Below the pieces are notes generated by a model, which worked only from the letters and a program-made list of their open reading frames with translations, was not told where the DNA came from and searched no databases. Positions 1-9,820 of a DNA stretch of 64,000 nt are shown piece after piece. Each line of letters begins with the position of its first letter. Within the stretch, counting starts at the first letter, position 1. The position numbers and the translations under genes were made by a program. Source of the DNA: CAZAYP01 sp964489425 [NCBI: uncultured Verrucomicrobiota bacterium] (GTDB lineage Bacteria > Verrucomicrobiota > Kiritimatiellia > RZYC01); the NCBI GenBank assembly GCA_964489425.1, contig CAZAYP010000002.1, positions 124,001 through 188,000 on the forward strand, read 5' to 3'.

Positions 1-3000
1 ACCAGCACCAACCGCCTGAGCTCGATGGAGTGGACCCACCTGGCCCTGACGCTGCAGGGGCAGAAGCTGACCATTTACCTTAATGGCGCCAGCGGCGGCC
101 AGGTGCTGCTGGGGACCAACGGGGTGCGGCAGACCGCGCGGGAGCCCATCTACATCGGGGCCCCGGCCACCACCAACACGGCGCCGTTTGTCGGCATGGT
201 GGACAATATCCGGGTGTGGAATGCCGCGTTGACCGCGGAGGACATCAATAACTCGATGCTGGGTAATTACCTGGGGATCCCGGTCAGCACCCTGACCAAC
301 ATGGGCTTGATCGCCTATCTGCCGGTGGACGATGACGACACGTTGTTGCGGCTGTATGACCTGACCGGCCGGCATACGGCCACGGTCCAGAATTGCATGA
401 TGCCGTATGTCGGCGCCGTGGGCAAGACGTTCGAGCGGAACTATTCGGCCATGCATGGCTACGTGTACCCGCCCTACGGCGTAGACTACAACACCAACTT
501 CTACACCGAACCATCGGAAGCCGATCCCAATGCGGTCAACGCGATTTTTGCCGTCAACACCAATAATGGCCTGGAAATTTGGTGGTACCAGGCGTTCCAG
601 GAGCCGGCCATGCCGTCCCCGGTGTACCTCCCCAACTGGGTGCAGCGGTTCGCGAACCATTGGCCCGGGGCCACGGCCAGCCCCCAGATCATTCTCGCCA
701 GCGGCGCCGGTAGCGCGGCGGGCGGCATCTATGACCAGGGGTTCTACATGGCCATGGATACCAATGACTCGGCCGGCGTGGCCATTCTGCACAAGGGCGA
801 ATATTTCACCGGCCCGTTCTCGGTGGGCGTCTGGGTTTACGCGCGTTACCTGCCGCCGGCCGGGAAGAAGGAAGTGATCTGCTCGTTCGGCAACCCGCTC
901 ACGGCCACGTCGGAAGTTGACCGGGTGGCCTTGAGCATCCGTTCCGACGCCCAGTTGGAACTGGCTACGGATACCGGGGGTGCCGTCACGACGCTGGCCG
1001 GCGGTATCTTCGCGACGGGCCGCTGGGTCTACGTCATGGCCATGGTGGATCCGGGCAATGCCCAGTTGTTCCTGGACAACCAACTCCAGGCAACCAGTGC
1101 CAGCCTGCTGATGCCGGAGAACGTGACGCGCACCAACTGCCTGATCGCCTGGTCGGAAACATTGGGCGTGGCGAAGTTCTGGGGCGGCATCGATGAACTG
1201 CGCATCTGGTCCACAACCTTGGACGATCAGGAGCGGCAGGCCGCCATGTACAACGTGGCGAACGGGATGAACACGCTGGAACTGACGACCTATATCCCGT
1301 TCACCCCGATCAAGGGTCATCTGGTCCAGGATCTGGTAACCGGGTACAAAGGCCTCATGTTGTATGCCACGTTTGCCGAACCCGGCGCGCCGGCCCTGGG
1401 CTCGCGCAAGTACACGCCGCAGGAGCATGCCGGGATCTATTATCAGAACGATAACACGCTTCCGGGCTTCAACCCCAACGAGGAACACGCCCTGCTGAAT
1501 CGCGAGGGCGGTTACGACGTGGCCTATGCATTCCGCAACGACCTCAACCCCGTGTTCGGCGAGTCAGAGCCGTTTGTGCTTGTAAACTACATCGACCAGC
1601 TCACCGGGTTGCCGGCCATGGACGTGCTGCACGTCGCGCGGACCAACGAGATGTACCCGACGTTCGTGGATGCCACCCTCGCCGCGCAGCAGCTCGCCGG
1701 CCCGCATCCGCTGGACCTGGTGCCGTCGCACTGGACCGGCGCCGACATCCACGAGACCGGCCCGGCCTGGCAGTCCAAGCGGACGAAGGCGTGGTACGCC
1801 GTGGCTGGCGGCTCCTCGGCCACGGCCACCGCCAAGGTCGTCATGCGCAACTACTACCCGCAACAACCCGGGTACTGGTTCCCGGGGCTGTCCGCCGGCC
1901 TGCAGCCGGCACTTAACACCCCCATCCCGTGGCTGCCCACCCTGTCGGCCTCCGATTACACCAAGTCCGACTACCCGACCAGCGGCCTGCCGCAGCAGGT
2001 GAGTTGGACCATCTCCTGGCCGGATAACATTCCGACCCTGGCCGTGGGTGATACCCTGACCGTGGCGCGCGACGGGCTGCCTGACATCTGGGACCAGTTG
2101 AGCGTCGACATCGCGTACCAGCAGTCGACAACCAATCCCGCCATGCAGGATCGCATCAGCGTGTTCCTGTTCGATCCGTTGTGCCCGCGCGGCGCCACCT
2201 TGCCGCGGGAACTGGCCGAGTACGGGTTCGTGGTCGGCGGCCCCAACCCCACGATCTACATGCGCCAGGGCCGGTACTATTTCAACAACCTGCCGCCGGA
2301 TTTGAGCGGCCGGTTTTTCTTTGATCCCATGCTCAACCAGAGCAACCTGGTGCTGGTGGGCGAATACAACCAGCCCGTGGCCGGCCAGGGTTACTTGCTG
2401 GTCAACGAACTCACCGATGACCAGCGGGCCATCCTGATCGGCCTGGCGCCCTCCAACAACGAATACATCGCCGAATGGACCCAGGCCGTCGGGTTGCTGG
2501 CCAATGATGCGGTGGAAGTGCTGCCCAACCAGCCGTTCACCGGTATTGCCCTGAACGCGCCGGGCATGGGCGCAGGTTACGTGACGCTGGCCTTCAACGC
2601 CGCCACCAACCCGTTGCTGGGCGTGGGCCCGGGCAGCCCGGTCAACATGACGACCCTGCTGGTAGTCACCAACCTGGCCACGGGCGCGGTGATTCCGCTG
2701 GAAGATGAATACAACCTGCTGTCGGAGCAGATGAACATGCTGTTCAACCTCGATTTCGCCGGCGAGCCCGGCAACTTCGAGTTTGAGTGGCGCTGGAGCG
2801 AGCCTAACGCCAACGGCACCACGCCCACGGATCCCCTGACCTGCGATGTGTTCACCAATGGCCTGGGCATCAACAACCTGGTGCTCAACGGCCAGTCGCC
2901 CGAGGACCTGCTCAACCGGTTCTTTGCCGTGCGGTACCGGGCCGTGACCGGGGTGGTGGCCAGCGTGACCGGCACCAACTGGAGCGACTTCACCAGTTTT

Positions 3001-6000
3001 GCCCTGGCGGAAGGTTGGGTGCAGCGGATTCTGAACGCGTTGACGCCGTTCGAACAGCGCATGCGCGATCTATACAACAACGCCGTGGAAACGCAGGTCA
3101 GCATGATCATCGCCGCCGGCGCGCCGTACGAGGGGCCGATTGCCTTGAACCAGGACAATGTCAACAATGTCGGGCTGATCCAGATGTACCAGACGGTACT
3201 AAACCGGGCGCGCGCGGTCATGGATGAGGCCGAACTGCACGATGCCAACGCCAACCAGCAACTGCTGCTGGCCGCCTCGCGCCTCAACGATCTGTACATG
3301 CTGCTGGGCAACGAGGCCTATGCCGATGCCATGGATCCCACCATCGGGTTCGGGTCGACCCTGACGCTGAACAACTCGGCGCCCATGCCGCTGGATTACG
3401 GCGCCTTGGCGTCCAGCCTGTTCTGCTTCGACAACCAGGTGGCGTCGCTGCTCGAGGAAGAATTGGCCCTGCTGCGGGGGCGTGGCAACGCCATCCTGGC
3501 TCCGGGCATGGGGCTGACGCCGGTCTACAACCGCCTGTTCTGGAACTACACCAAGGGCATCACCGCCGGCGAGGTGGCGTATTCCGTTAACTATGACATC
3601 AACGGCCACACCAACGTGATCATCGATGCCGAGACCGCGGCCGTGCGGTTCCCCCAGGGCCATGGGGACGCCTGGGGTTACTACCTCGACGCCCTCACGG
3701 TGTACTATAACCTGCTGAAGCTGCCGTGGTTTGATTGGGGGCTGCCCTCCATTTCCCCGATGCTGATGAACAATGTCACCATCGACGCGGATTACTTCGA
3801 CGAGAAGAAGTTTGCCGAGGCTGGCGCGGCGTTGGCGCGTACCGGCGCTGAACTGATCGACCGCACCTATCGGCAGGGCTACACCGAGTCCCAGCAAAGC
3901 CTGTTCCCCGCGTACGAGGACGCCGACACCAACCGCGCCTGGGGCGTGGGCGAGTGGGGCACCCGGGTCGGGGTGGGCGCCTTGTGCAACTGGATGGTCG
4001 GCAACTCGCTGCTGCCGCTGCCGTCGTCGTGGCTCACCAATAGCACCTCGCTGGGCATGGCGGGCGCCGGGTACGCCCAGTGCGCCGCGGGCAACTATTT
4101 TGCCGGGGATTTCACCGTTGAAATGTGGCTCTGGCTGCGCGGCCAGAACTTGGATCGGTCCATGGCCCTGCTGGACTTTAACGGGGCGGATGCGGCCAGC
4201 CGCGTGGCGTTGTACCTGGCGCCCACCAATCGCGCGCCGGTGCTGGCCGTGTCCACCGGCGGCCCGGCCACGACCGTGACGGCGGGCGACGGCCTCGCTA
4301 CCGGGGAGTGGGTGCATGTGGCCGCGGTGCTGAGCGGCGCCCAGGCCAGCCTGTATGTGAATGGCGGCCTGGTCGGCCAGGACACCGGCATGCGGAGTCC
4401 CGGCCATGTCCGCTGGACCAGCAACTATGTGGGCGCGGCCGTGGCGCAGAACATGGCCGCGTTTGCGGGTCGCCTGGCGGAGATGCGCATCTGGAACACC
4501 GCGCGCACCGCGTCCGAATTGTCGGAAACCATGAACCAGCGCCTTAACGGCGACGAGGCCGGCCTGGTGTCGTACTGGCCCGCCAACGAAGGCGGCGGGA
4601 CCTTGCTCCTGGACCGCACGTACAATGGATGCAGTGCCGTGGCCATGGGTATGGTTGACTGGACCAACAGCATGCCCGACTTGGCCAACAACTATGCTTA
4701 CGACGATCCCAACATCCTGAAAATCGACCGGACCACCGTCCAGGCCCTGCCGGAGATTGCGACGCACCTGGCCGCGGTGCAACAGGCGGTGGACAATGCC
4801 GATCACGGCCTCAACCCGCTCGGATTGGCCCATTCCGCCGTGCCGTTCGATATCAACCCGGCGGAGATCGACAGCGGCCGGACGCACTTCGAGCAGATTC
4901 TCAGCCGCGCCGAAGTCGCGCTGAACAACGCCCGGCAGGCGTTTGATGCCGCCGAAGACGCCGGCCGCATGTTGCGGCACCAGCAGCAGAACGCCAATAA
5001 TTTTCAGGCCGCGGTCATCAGCCAGGAGGCGGATTACACGCGCCGGTTGGTCGAACTGTATGGCTATCCCTACTCCGACGATATCGGCGCGGGCAAGACG
5101 TATCCCTCCGGGTATGATGGCCCTGACTTCTACCACTACATGTACGTGGATATGAGCGCGCTGGGCTGGAGCGGGACCGACATTGAGCCTATCGAGGCGC
5201 GAACCTACAAGTTTTCGGGCGACGGCAAGGATTCCACCCTCAATCCCTATGGCTATGCCACCAACCTGCCGGCGGGCGAACTCACCAAGGGCTGGACCAA
5301 CATCATCGAGTTCCACTATTCGGCGCTTGGGTTGCCGTGCAAGCCGGCCACCTTCGCCGGCAGCCGCCGCGCCGAGGGGCGGCTCCAGAAAGCCTACAAC
5401 GAGTTTCTCAAGGCATTACTCGTCTATCGCCACGCCCTGGTGGAATACGACAACAAGACCGAGTTTCTCGTCGATACGGTGAAGTGGTACACTTCCCAGT
5501 TTGCCCCCTGGAAGTTGCGCGACTACCAGAACGAGGCCGGTTACCTGTATCTTAAGGAAGCCCAGTCAACGCTGGACCTGTTCTACAAGATTCGCAAAGC
5601 GTTCATTGAAAATAAGGAGAAGCACGCCCAGGCCAACGCCGCCAATGTTCAGAACGCGGCGCCCAACAGCACGATTTTCGGCATGGATAGCGGCGGCGAC
5701 TTGACGTGGATCGTCCGTCAGGCGTTACGCGCCTGTATCCAGGTCCGTGAAGCCCTCTACGCGATAAAAACCATCAAGATGGATACCGTCCATTTCGCCA
5801 GCAAATGGTTTCTGGAAACCGTGGCCGCCGGCAAAGACCTGGCCAAGCTGAACCATGATTACGATCTGGAAAAAATTAACGAGGAAACCAAGATCGATGA
5901 ACTGGTCAACCTTCAGGCGGAGTTGCTGGCCACCGTGAAGGTGGCGTACCAGGGCATGATCCAGGCTTACGAAGAAGCGCTGGCCGTTGAACAGGAAGCC

Positions 6001-7194
6001 GAACGCCTGCTGGGCAGCCGCGAGCGCGATCGCGAAGAAGGCGCCAACCGCGTGGCCAGCATGCGCTATAATGACATGGCCTTCCGCATCTTCCGCAACG
6101 ATGCCCTGGGCCGCTACTCGTCGACCTTCAATCTCGCCGCCATGTACACGTACCTGGCTGCCAAGGCCTATGACTATGAAACCGCCCTGCTGCCGGCCGA
6201 GTCCGTCACGGATCCCGGCAGCCGGTTCCTCGGCGATGTCGTGCGCGCCCGGACCTTGGGGCTGGTGGTCAATGGCGAGCCGCAGGTGGGTGGCCCCGTG
6301 GGCGATCCGGGGTTGGCCGATATTCTGGCGCGGATGAAAGCCAACTGGGCCGTGCTCGAAGGCCGGTTCGGGTTCAACAACCCCGAGCGCGAGACCAGCC
6401 GGTTCTCGCTGCGCACCGAGCTCTTCCGCATCCTGCCCGGGCCCACGGGCGATAAAAACTGGCGTACGGCGCTGGAGGGCTGCCGGGTGGATGACTTGTT
6501 CGTGCTGCCGGTGTTCCGCCGCTATTGTATTCCGTTTGCCGCTCAGGATGGCCTGCAGAGCAAGGAACCCGGCTTGGTCATCCCGTTCAGCACTACCGTG
6601 GACTTCGGCTACAACTTCTTCGGCAAGGAACTGGCCAGCGGCGACAATTCCTACGATCCGTCGCACTTCGCCACCAAGATCCGCAGCGTGGGGGTCTGGT
6701 TCAGCAACTACAACAACAACGCGTCCAGTTCGGGAGCCGGCCTGGCCACCGCGCCGCGAATCTACATCGTGCCGGCCGGTTTGGACTTCATGCGGTCGCC
6801 CACGGACCTGACCGGCCAGACCCTGCGCTCGTGGCAGGTTCAGGACCAGGCCATCCCGCTGCCGTACATCATCGGGGCCTCCGACCTGGATGAACCCGAC
6901 TGGATCCCGCTGTATGACTCCCTGCCGGATTCGCTGGCCGCCATGCGCCGCTATCCCTCCATGCGCGCCTACCATGACGGCGGCGCATGGGACAGCTCGC
7001 AGTTGACCTACAACAGCCGGCTGGTCGGCCGGTCGGTCTGGAACACGGAGTGGTACTTGATCATTCCCGCGGGCACGCTGAACAGCGACCGCACCCTGGC
7101 GCTGGAATACTTCATTTACGGCGTCGATGGCGATGGCAACGGGATCAAGGACGTCCTCCTGTTCTTCGAGACGTATTCATACGCGGGAAACTGA
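1..7194 (+). CDS. Giant secreted LamG-domain protein (5' end outside window)
   Basis: The reading frame is open from the first base, so the gene begins upstream. The ATG at 25 lies inside a LamG fold and is not the true start. Counting from that ATG (2389 residues), three LamG/concanavalin-like jelly rolls are visible: a partial one at about 1-95, a second at about 245-400 and a third at about 1345-1500. Each ends with the usual 'D-E-L/M-R-I-W' strand (for example IDELRIWSTTL, LAEMRIWNTAR). Residues about 1620-2030 are rich in helix and coil (repeated Glu/Lys/Ala heptads). The last 240 residues are Gly/Asn-rich beta sequence ending in FFETYSYAGN. No anchor, PEP-CTERM or Por-type sorting signal is seen at the C-terminus. 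LamG domains usually bind glycans or proteins on the cell surface. The true function is unknown. It is followed closely by a second exported protein on the same strand. Confidence 0.85.
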   Translation, partial: TSTNRLSSMEWTHLALTLQGQKLTIYLNGASGGQVLLGTNGVRQTAREPIYIGAPATTNTAPFVGMVDNIRVWNAALTAEDINNSMLGNYLGIPVSTLTNMGLIAYLPVDDDDTLLRLYDLTGRHTATVQNCMMPYVGAVGKTFERNYSAMHGYVYPPYGVDYNTNFYTEPSEADPNAVNAIFAVNTNNGLEIWWYQAFQEPAMPSPVYLPNWVQRFANHWPGATASPQIILASGAGSAAGGIYDQGFYMAMDTNDSAGVAILHKGEYFTGPFSVGVWVYARYLPPAGKKEVICSFGNPLTATSEVDRVALSIRSDAQLELATDTGGAVTTLAGGIFATGRWVYVMAMVDPGNAQLFLDNQLQATSASLLMPENVTRTNCLIAWSETLGVAKFWGGIDELRIWSTTLDDQERQAAMYNVANGMNTLELTTYIPFTPIKGHLVQDLVTGYKGLMLYATFAEPGAPALGSRKYTPQEHAGIYYQNDNTLPGFNPNEEHALLNREGGYDVAYAFRNDLNPVFGESEPFVLVNYIDQLTGLPAMDVLHVARTNEMYPTFVDATLAAQQLAGPHPLDLVPSHWTGADIHETGPAWQSKRTKAWYAVAGGSSATATAKVVMRNYYPQQPGYWFPGLSAGLQPALNTPIPWLPTLSASDYTKSDYPTSGLPQQVSWTISWPDNIPTLAVGDTLTVARDGLPDIWDQLSVDIAYQQSTTNPAMQDRISVFLFDPLCPRGATLPRELAEYGFVVGGPNPTIYMRQGRYYFNNLPPDLSGRFFFDPMLNQSNLVLVGEYNQPVAGQGYLLVNELTDDQRAILIGLAPSNNEYIAEWTQAVGLLANDAVEVLPNQPFTGIALNAPGMGAGYVTLAFNAATNPLLGVGPGSPVNMTTLLVVTNLATGAVIPLEDEYNLLSEQMNMLFNLDFAGEPGNFEFEWRWSEPNANGTTPTDPLTCDVFTNGLGINNLVLNGQSPEDLLNRFFAVRYRAVTGVVASVTGTNWSDFTSFALAEGWVQRILNALTPFEQRMRDLYNNAVETQVSMIIAAGAPYEGPIALNQDNVNNVGLIQMYQTVLNRARAVMDEAELHDANANQQLLLAASRLNDLYMLLGNEAYADAMDPTIGFGSTLTLNNSAPMPLDYGALASSLFCFDNQVASLLEEELALLRGRGNAILAPGMGLTPVYNRLFWNYTKGITAGEVAYSVNYDINGHTNVIIDAETAAVRFPQGHGDAWGYYLDALTVYYNLLKLPWFDWGLPSISPMLMNNVTIDADYFDEKKFAEAGAALARTGAELIDRTYRQGYTESQQSLFPAYEDADTNRAWGVGEWGTRVGVGALCNWMVGNSLLPLPSSWLTNSTSLGMAGAGYAQCAAGNYFAGDFTVEMWLWLRGQNLDRSMALLDFNGADAASRVALYLAPTNRAPVLAVSTGGPATTVTAGDGLATGEWVHVAAVLSGAQASLYVNGGLVGQDTGMRSPGHVRWTSNYVGAAVAQNMAAFAGRLAEMRIWNTARTASELSETMNQRLNGDEAGLVSYWPANEGGGTLLLDRTYNGCSAVAMGMVDWTNSMPDLANNYAYDDPNILKIDRTTVQALPEIATHLAAVQQAVDNADHGLNPLGLAHSAVPFDINPAEIDSGRTHFEQILSRAEVALNNARQAFDAAEDAGRMLRHQQQNANNFQAAVISQEADYTRRLVELYGYPYSDDIGAGKTYPSGYDGPDFYHYMYVDMSALGWSGTDIEPIEARTYKFSGDGKDSTLNPYGYATNLPAGELTKGWTNIIEFHYSALGLPCKPATFAGSRRAEGRLQKAYNEFLKALLVYRHALVEYDNKTEFLVDTVKWYTSQFAPWKLRDYQNEAGYLYLKEAQSTLDLFYKIRKAFIENKEKHAQANAANVQNAAPNSTIFGMDSGGDLTWIVRQALRACIQVREALYAIKTIKMDTVHFASKWFLETVAAGKDLAKLNHDYDLEKINEETKIDELVNLQAELLATVKVAYQGMIQAYEEALAVEQEAERLLGSRERDREEGANRVASMRYNDMAFRIFRNDALGRYSSTFNLAAMYTYLAAKAYDYETALLPAESVTDPGSRFLGDVVRARTLGLVVNGEPQVGGPVGDPGLADILARMKANWAVLEGRFGFNNPERETSRFSLRTELFRILPGPTGDKNWRTALEGCRVDDLFVLPVFRRYCIPFAAQDGLQSKEPGLVIPFSTTVDFGYNFFGKELASGDNSYDPSHFATKIRSVGVWFSNYNNNASSSGAGLATAPRIYIVPAGLDFMRSPTDLTGQTLRSWQVQDQAIPLPYIIGASDLDEPDWIPLYDSLPDSLAAMRRYPSMRAYHDGGAWDSSQLTYNSRLVGRSVWNTEWYLIIPAGTLNSDRTLALEYFIYGVDGDGNGIKDVLLFFETYSYAGN

Positions 7195-7200
7195 AGAAAA

Positions 7201-7355
7201 CGAGGAATGAGGAATGATGAACGATGACCATCGGACGATAGGTTTCATAAGCATTGGCAGATTTTCCAGCGAGGCCCAATATGAAGAATAACCTGGTGGC
7301 TGGGGTGATCGCATGTGTTGTGGTTTCATCATTCATCGTTCAGTATTCATCGTTC
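7201..7355. repeat. Imperfect inverted repeat of GAATGATGAACGATGA type
   Basis: The left arm (about 7201-7230) carries GAGGAATGATGAACGATGA. The right arm (about 7321-7355) carries TCATCATTCATCGTTCAG followed by a second TTCATCGTT. The two sides are imperfect reverse complements about 90 bases apart. The right arm is inside the 5' coding end of the TSP3-repeat gene. The repeat character is seen; mobility is only inferred. Confidence 0.45.
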
Positions 7356-8141
7356 TCTTCCCCCCCCATGCCATCCTTCCGCTACTTCGGCATGCTGGTG
7401 GATGAATACGGCTGGCCGTGCCGGGCGGACAGCGACACCGCGCTGGTGCTTTCCGTGCGCACCAACGAGTGCAGCCAGGCGGAGACCGACGAGCAGTTGG
7501 GCTACGGCATCAACTACGTCATCGAGGCGCCCATGGATTATCCCAACGCCAGCGCCTATGCTCCCTATGCGGCGCGGCCGGGCGATCCCGCGAGCCTGGC
7601 CGTGTGGGTGGGCGACGTGCAGCAGCCCCTGATGTCCACATCCGCCCTGCCGGCCATTGGCCAGCCCGGCCAGGCCGTGCGCGTGAATCTCAACCTGGGC
7701 ACGGATACGGACCACGACGGCCTGTCCGACGAATGGGAGACCGACCTGATCATCAATAATTCCGGTGGCCTCTTCACCAACATCACCCAGGTGCTGGCCG
7801 GCGATGACTTTGACGGCGACGGCGCGACCAATGGGGATGAGTTTCGTGCCGGCACCGCGCCGGAGTGGGCGGGCGACGTCTTCGCCGTGTACGATTGGAT
7901 GGCAGTGGAAAGCAACGGACTGGCGCTTTGTTTTTACACCGTCCAGGGCATGACCTATGAGCTGTTTTCCGTACCCTCCACGTTGGCCAACCGGGAGTTG
8001 GCCTGGCAGCGGACTGCGTTTCGCACCAGCCCCGGGGGCGGGAACGCCTATACCTTCACGGCCCCCGCCTCGGAGCGCGCGTTCTTCTACGCGTATCCCA
8101 CCAACACGGTCAAGCTGTTCCGGCTGCAGATCATGAAGTGA
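7281..8141 (+). CDS. Secreted protein with TSP3-type calcium-binding repeats
   Basis: A 286-residue product from the ATG at 7281, chosen because it gives a hydrophobic N-terminus (LVAGVIACVVVSSFIV) of signal-peptide type; an in-frame ATG at 7254 lacks this. Residues about 140-200 hold two acidic calcium-binding motifs, DTDHDGLSDEWE and DDFDGDGATNGDEF, of the thrombospondin type 3 or dockerin-like class common in exported PVC proteins. The rest is unrecognised beta-rich sequence. It lies 86 bases after the giant LamG gene, so co-transcription is likely. Two oddities: the signal-peptide codons fall within TTCATCATTCATCGTTCA-like repeat DNA, and a run of eight C (7360-7367) follows directly. A shorter product from the ATG at 7369 would lack the export signal. 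Confidence 0.7.
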   Translation: MKNNLVAGVIACVVVSSFIVQYSSFSSPPMPSFRYFGMLVDEYGWPCRADSDTALVLSVRTNECSQAETDEQLGYGINYVIEAPMDYPNASAYAPYAARPGDPASLAVWVGDVQQPLMSTSALPAIGQPGQAVRVNLNLGTDTDHDGLSDEWETDLIINNSGGLFTNITQVLAGDDFDGDGATNGDEFRAGTAPEWAGDVFAVYDWMAVESNGLALCFYTVQGMTYELFSVPSTLANRELAWQRTAFRTSPGGGNAYTFTAPASERAFFYAYPTNTVKLFRLQIMK

Positions 8142-8206
8142 TCCATCCGGCGCGGCCGGATTGATGCCTTGTGCGATCAGCTGGCACGGACTAGACTGCA
8201 AAAACC

Positions 8207-9817
8207 ATGGATCGCACGTTACAAAAAGAAATTAATCGCCGCCGGACGTTTGCAATTGTTTCGCACCCGGACGCGGGCAAGACCACGTTGACCGAAAAGC
8301 TGCTGCTTTACGGGGGCGCGGTCCAGCTTGCCGGATCCGTGACGGCCCGCAAAAACCAGCGGGCCACCACGTCCGACTGGATGGAACTGGAGAAACAGCG
8401 CGGCATTTCGATCAGCTCGACGGTGTTGCAGTTCGAGTACCGGAACTTCCGCATCAACCTGCTGGACACCCCCGGCCACAAGGACTTCTCAGAAGATACG
8501 TACCGCGTGCTGACGGCCGTGGATGCGGCGATCATGGTCATCGACGCCGGCAAGGGCATCGAGAGCCAGACCCGCAAGCTGTTCGAGGTGTGCCGGCACC
8601 GCGGCGTCCCGATCTTCACGTTCATGAACAAGCTGGACCGGCCGACCATGGAACCCCTGGCGCTCCTCGACGACCTGGAGAGCGTCCTCGGCATCAACGC
8701 CTATCCGATGAATTGGCCGCTGGGAACCGGCCTGGACTTCCGGGGCGTGTGGGACCGCCGCACGCGCATGGCGTATCTCTACGAGCGCACGCCCGGCGGC
8801 GTGTACCGGGCGCCCGTGTCCACGGCCGGATTGTCCGATCCCGTGGTGCGGGAACGGTTGGACGAACAAACCTATCGGCAAGTGTGTAGCGAGGTGGAGA
8901 TGCTGGACGGCGCGGGCGCTGAATTCCAGCCCGCCGAAGTATTGGCCGGGGAAACCACGCCCGTCTACTTTGGTAGCGCCTTGAACAATTTTGGCGTTCA
9001 GCTTCTGCTTGACGGGTTTCTTGACTGTTCCTCCGCGCCCACGGGCCGCCGCAGCCGCGCGGGGGTGATCACGCCCGGCCACGCGGCCTTCTCCGGTTTC
9101 GTGTTTAAGATCCAGGCCAACATGGACCCGCGCCATCGCGACCGGATCGCTTTTGTGCGCGTGGTGTCGGGCAAGTTCCAGCGGAACATGTCCGTCATCC
9201 ATAGCCGCACCGGCAAGGCGATCCGGCTGACCCGGGCCACGAAGCTGCTGGGGCAGGAGCGGGAAACCATCGAGAACGCGTATCCCGGCGATGTCGTCGG
9301 GATTGTCGGGACCGCCGCGTTCGGCATCGGCGACACGCTCACCGAAGACCCGGGCATCGTGTATGACGAGATCCCGCATTTCGCGCCCGAGTGTTTTGCG
9401 TTCATCGAAAACCCGGTGCCCGCGAACTTCAAGCGGTTCCGCAGCGGCATGACCCAACTGCTGCAGGAGGGCGTGGTCCAGTGTTTTGAGCTGGCCGACT
9501 CCACGCGGAAGGTACCCCTGCTGGGCGCGGTGGGACTCCTGCAGTTCGAGGTGGTTCAGTACCGGCTTGAGAACGAATACGGCGCCGTGTCCCGCATCGA
9601 AAGCGCCCCCTGGAAGGTGGCGCGCTGGCTGCATTCCGAGGTGCCGGACGCCGAACTGGTCCTGCCACTGGAAGCCCGCCTGGCGCTTGATCGAGAGGGT
9701 CACCGCGTGTTGTTGCTGGGCGACGAATGGCAGTTGCGCTACGTCCAGGAGCACAATCCCCGTGTGCGGTTGAGCGACCTGCCGCTGGCCACGGCGCCGG
9801 TTGCCGCGACCCCTTGA
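8207..9817 (+). CDS. prfC: Peptide chain release factor 3
   Basis: A 536-residue translational GTPase of the RF3 family, which removes RF1/RF2 from the ribosome after termination in the cytoplasm. The G domain is complete: G1 SHPDAGKTT near residue 19, a switch region with RGISISSTV, G3 DTPGH near 87 and G4 NKLD near 141. The insertion with KNQRATTSDWMELEKQRGI is typical of RF3 rather than EF-G. The C-terminal part reads LQFEVVQYRLENEYG, another RF3 signature. Length matches the family (about 530). The start at ATG 8207 gives MDRTLQKEINRRRTFAIVSHP, the usual RF3 opening. The next gene begins three bases after the stop, so the two form a short operon. A second release factor gene (prfB) is present at 53.7-54.9 kb. 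Confidence 0.97.
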   Translation: MDRTLQKEINRRRTFAIVSHPDAGKTTLTEKLLLYGGAVQLAGSVTARKNQRATTSDWMELEKQRGISISSTVLQFEYRNFRINLLDTPGHKDFSEDTYRVLTAVDAAIMVIDAGKGIESQTRKLFEVCRHRGVPIFTFMNKLDRPTMEPLALLDDLESVLGINAYPMNWPLGTGLDFRGVWDRRTRMAYLYERTPGGVYRAPVSTAGLSDPVVRERLDEQTYRQVCSEVEMLDGAGAEFQPAEVLAGETTPVYFGSALNNFGVQLLLDGFLDCSSAPTGRRSRAGVITPGHAAFSGFVFKIQANMDPRHRDRIAFVRVVSGKFQRNMSVIHSRTGKAIRLTRATKLLGQERETIENAYPGDVVGIVGTAAFGIGDTLTEDPGIVYDEIPHFAPECFAFIENPVPANFKRFRSGMTQLLQEGVVQCFELADSTRKVPLLGAVGLLQFEVVQYRLENEYGAVSRIESAPWKVARWLHSEVPDAELVLPLEARLALDREGHRVLLLGDEWQLRYVQEHNPRVRLSDLPLATAPVAATP

Positions 9818-9820
9818 GCC

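Noticed and set aside
3199-5316. Minus-strand ORF of 705 codons opposite the LamG gene
   Set aside because: Antisense of a high-GC gene; His/Arg/Gly/Val-rich, without domain or ribosome site. It is the mirror of the real frame.
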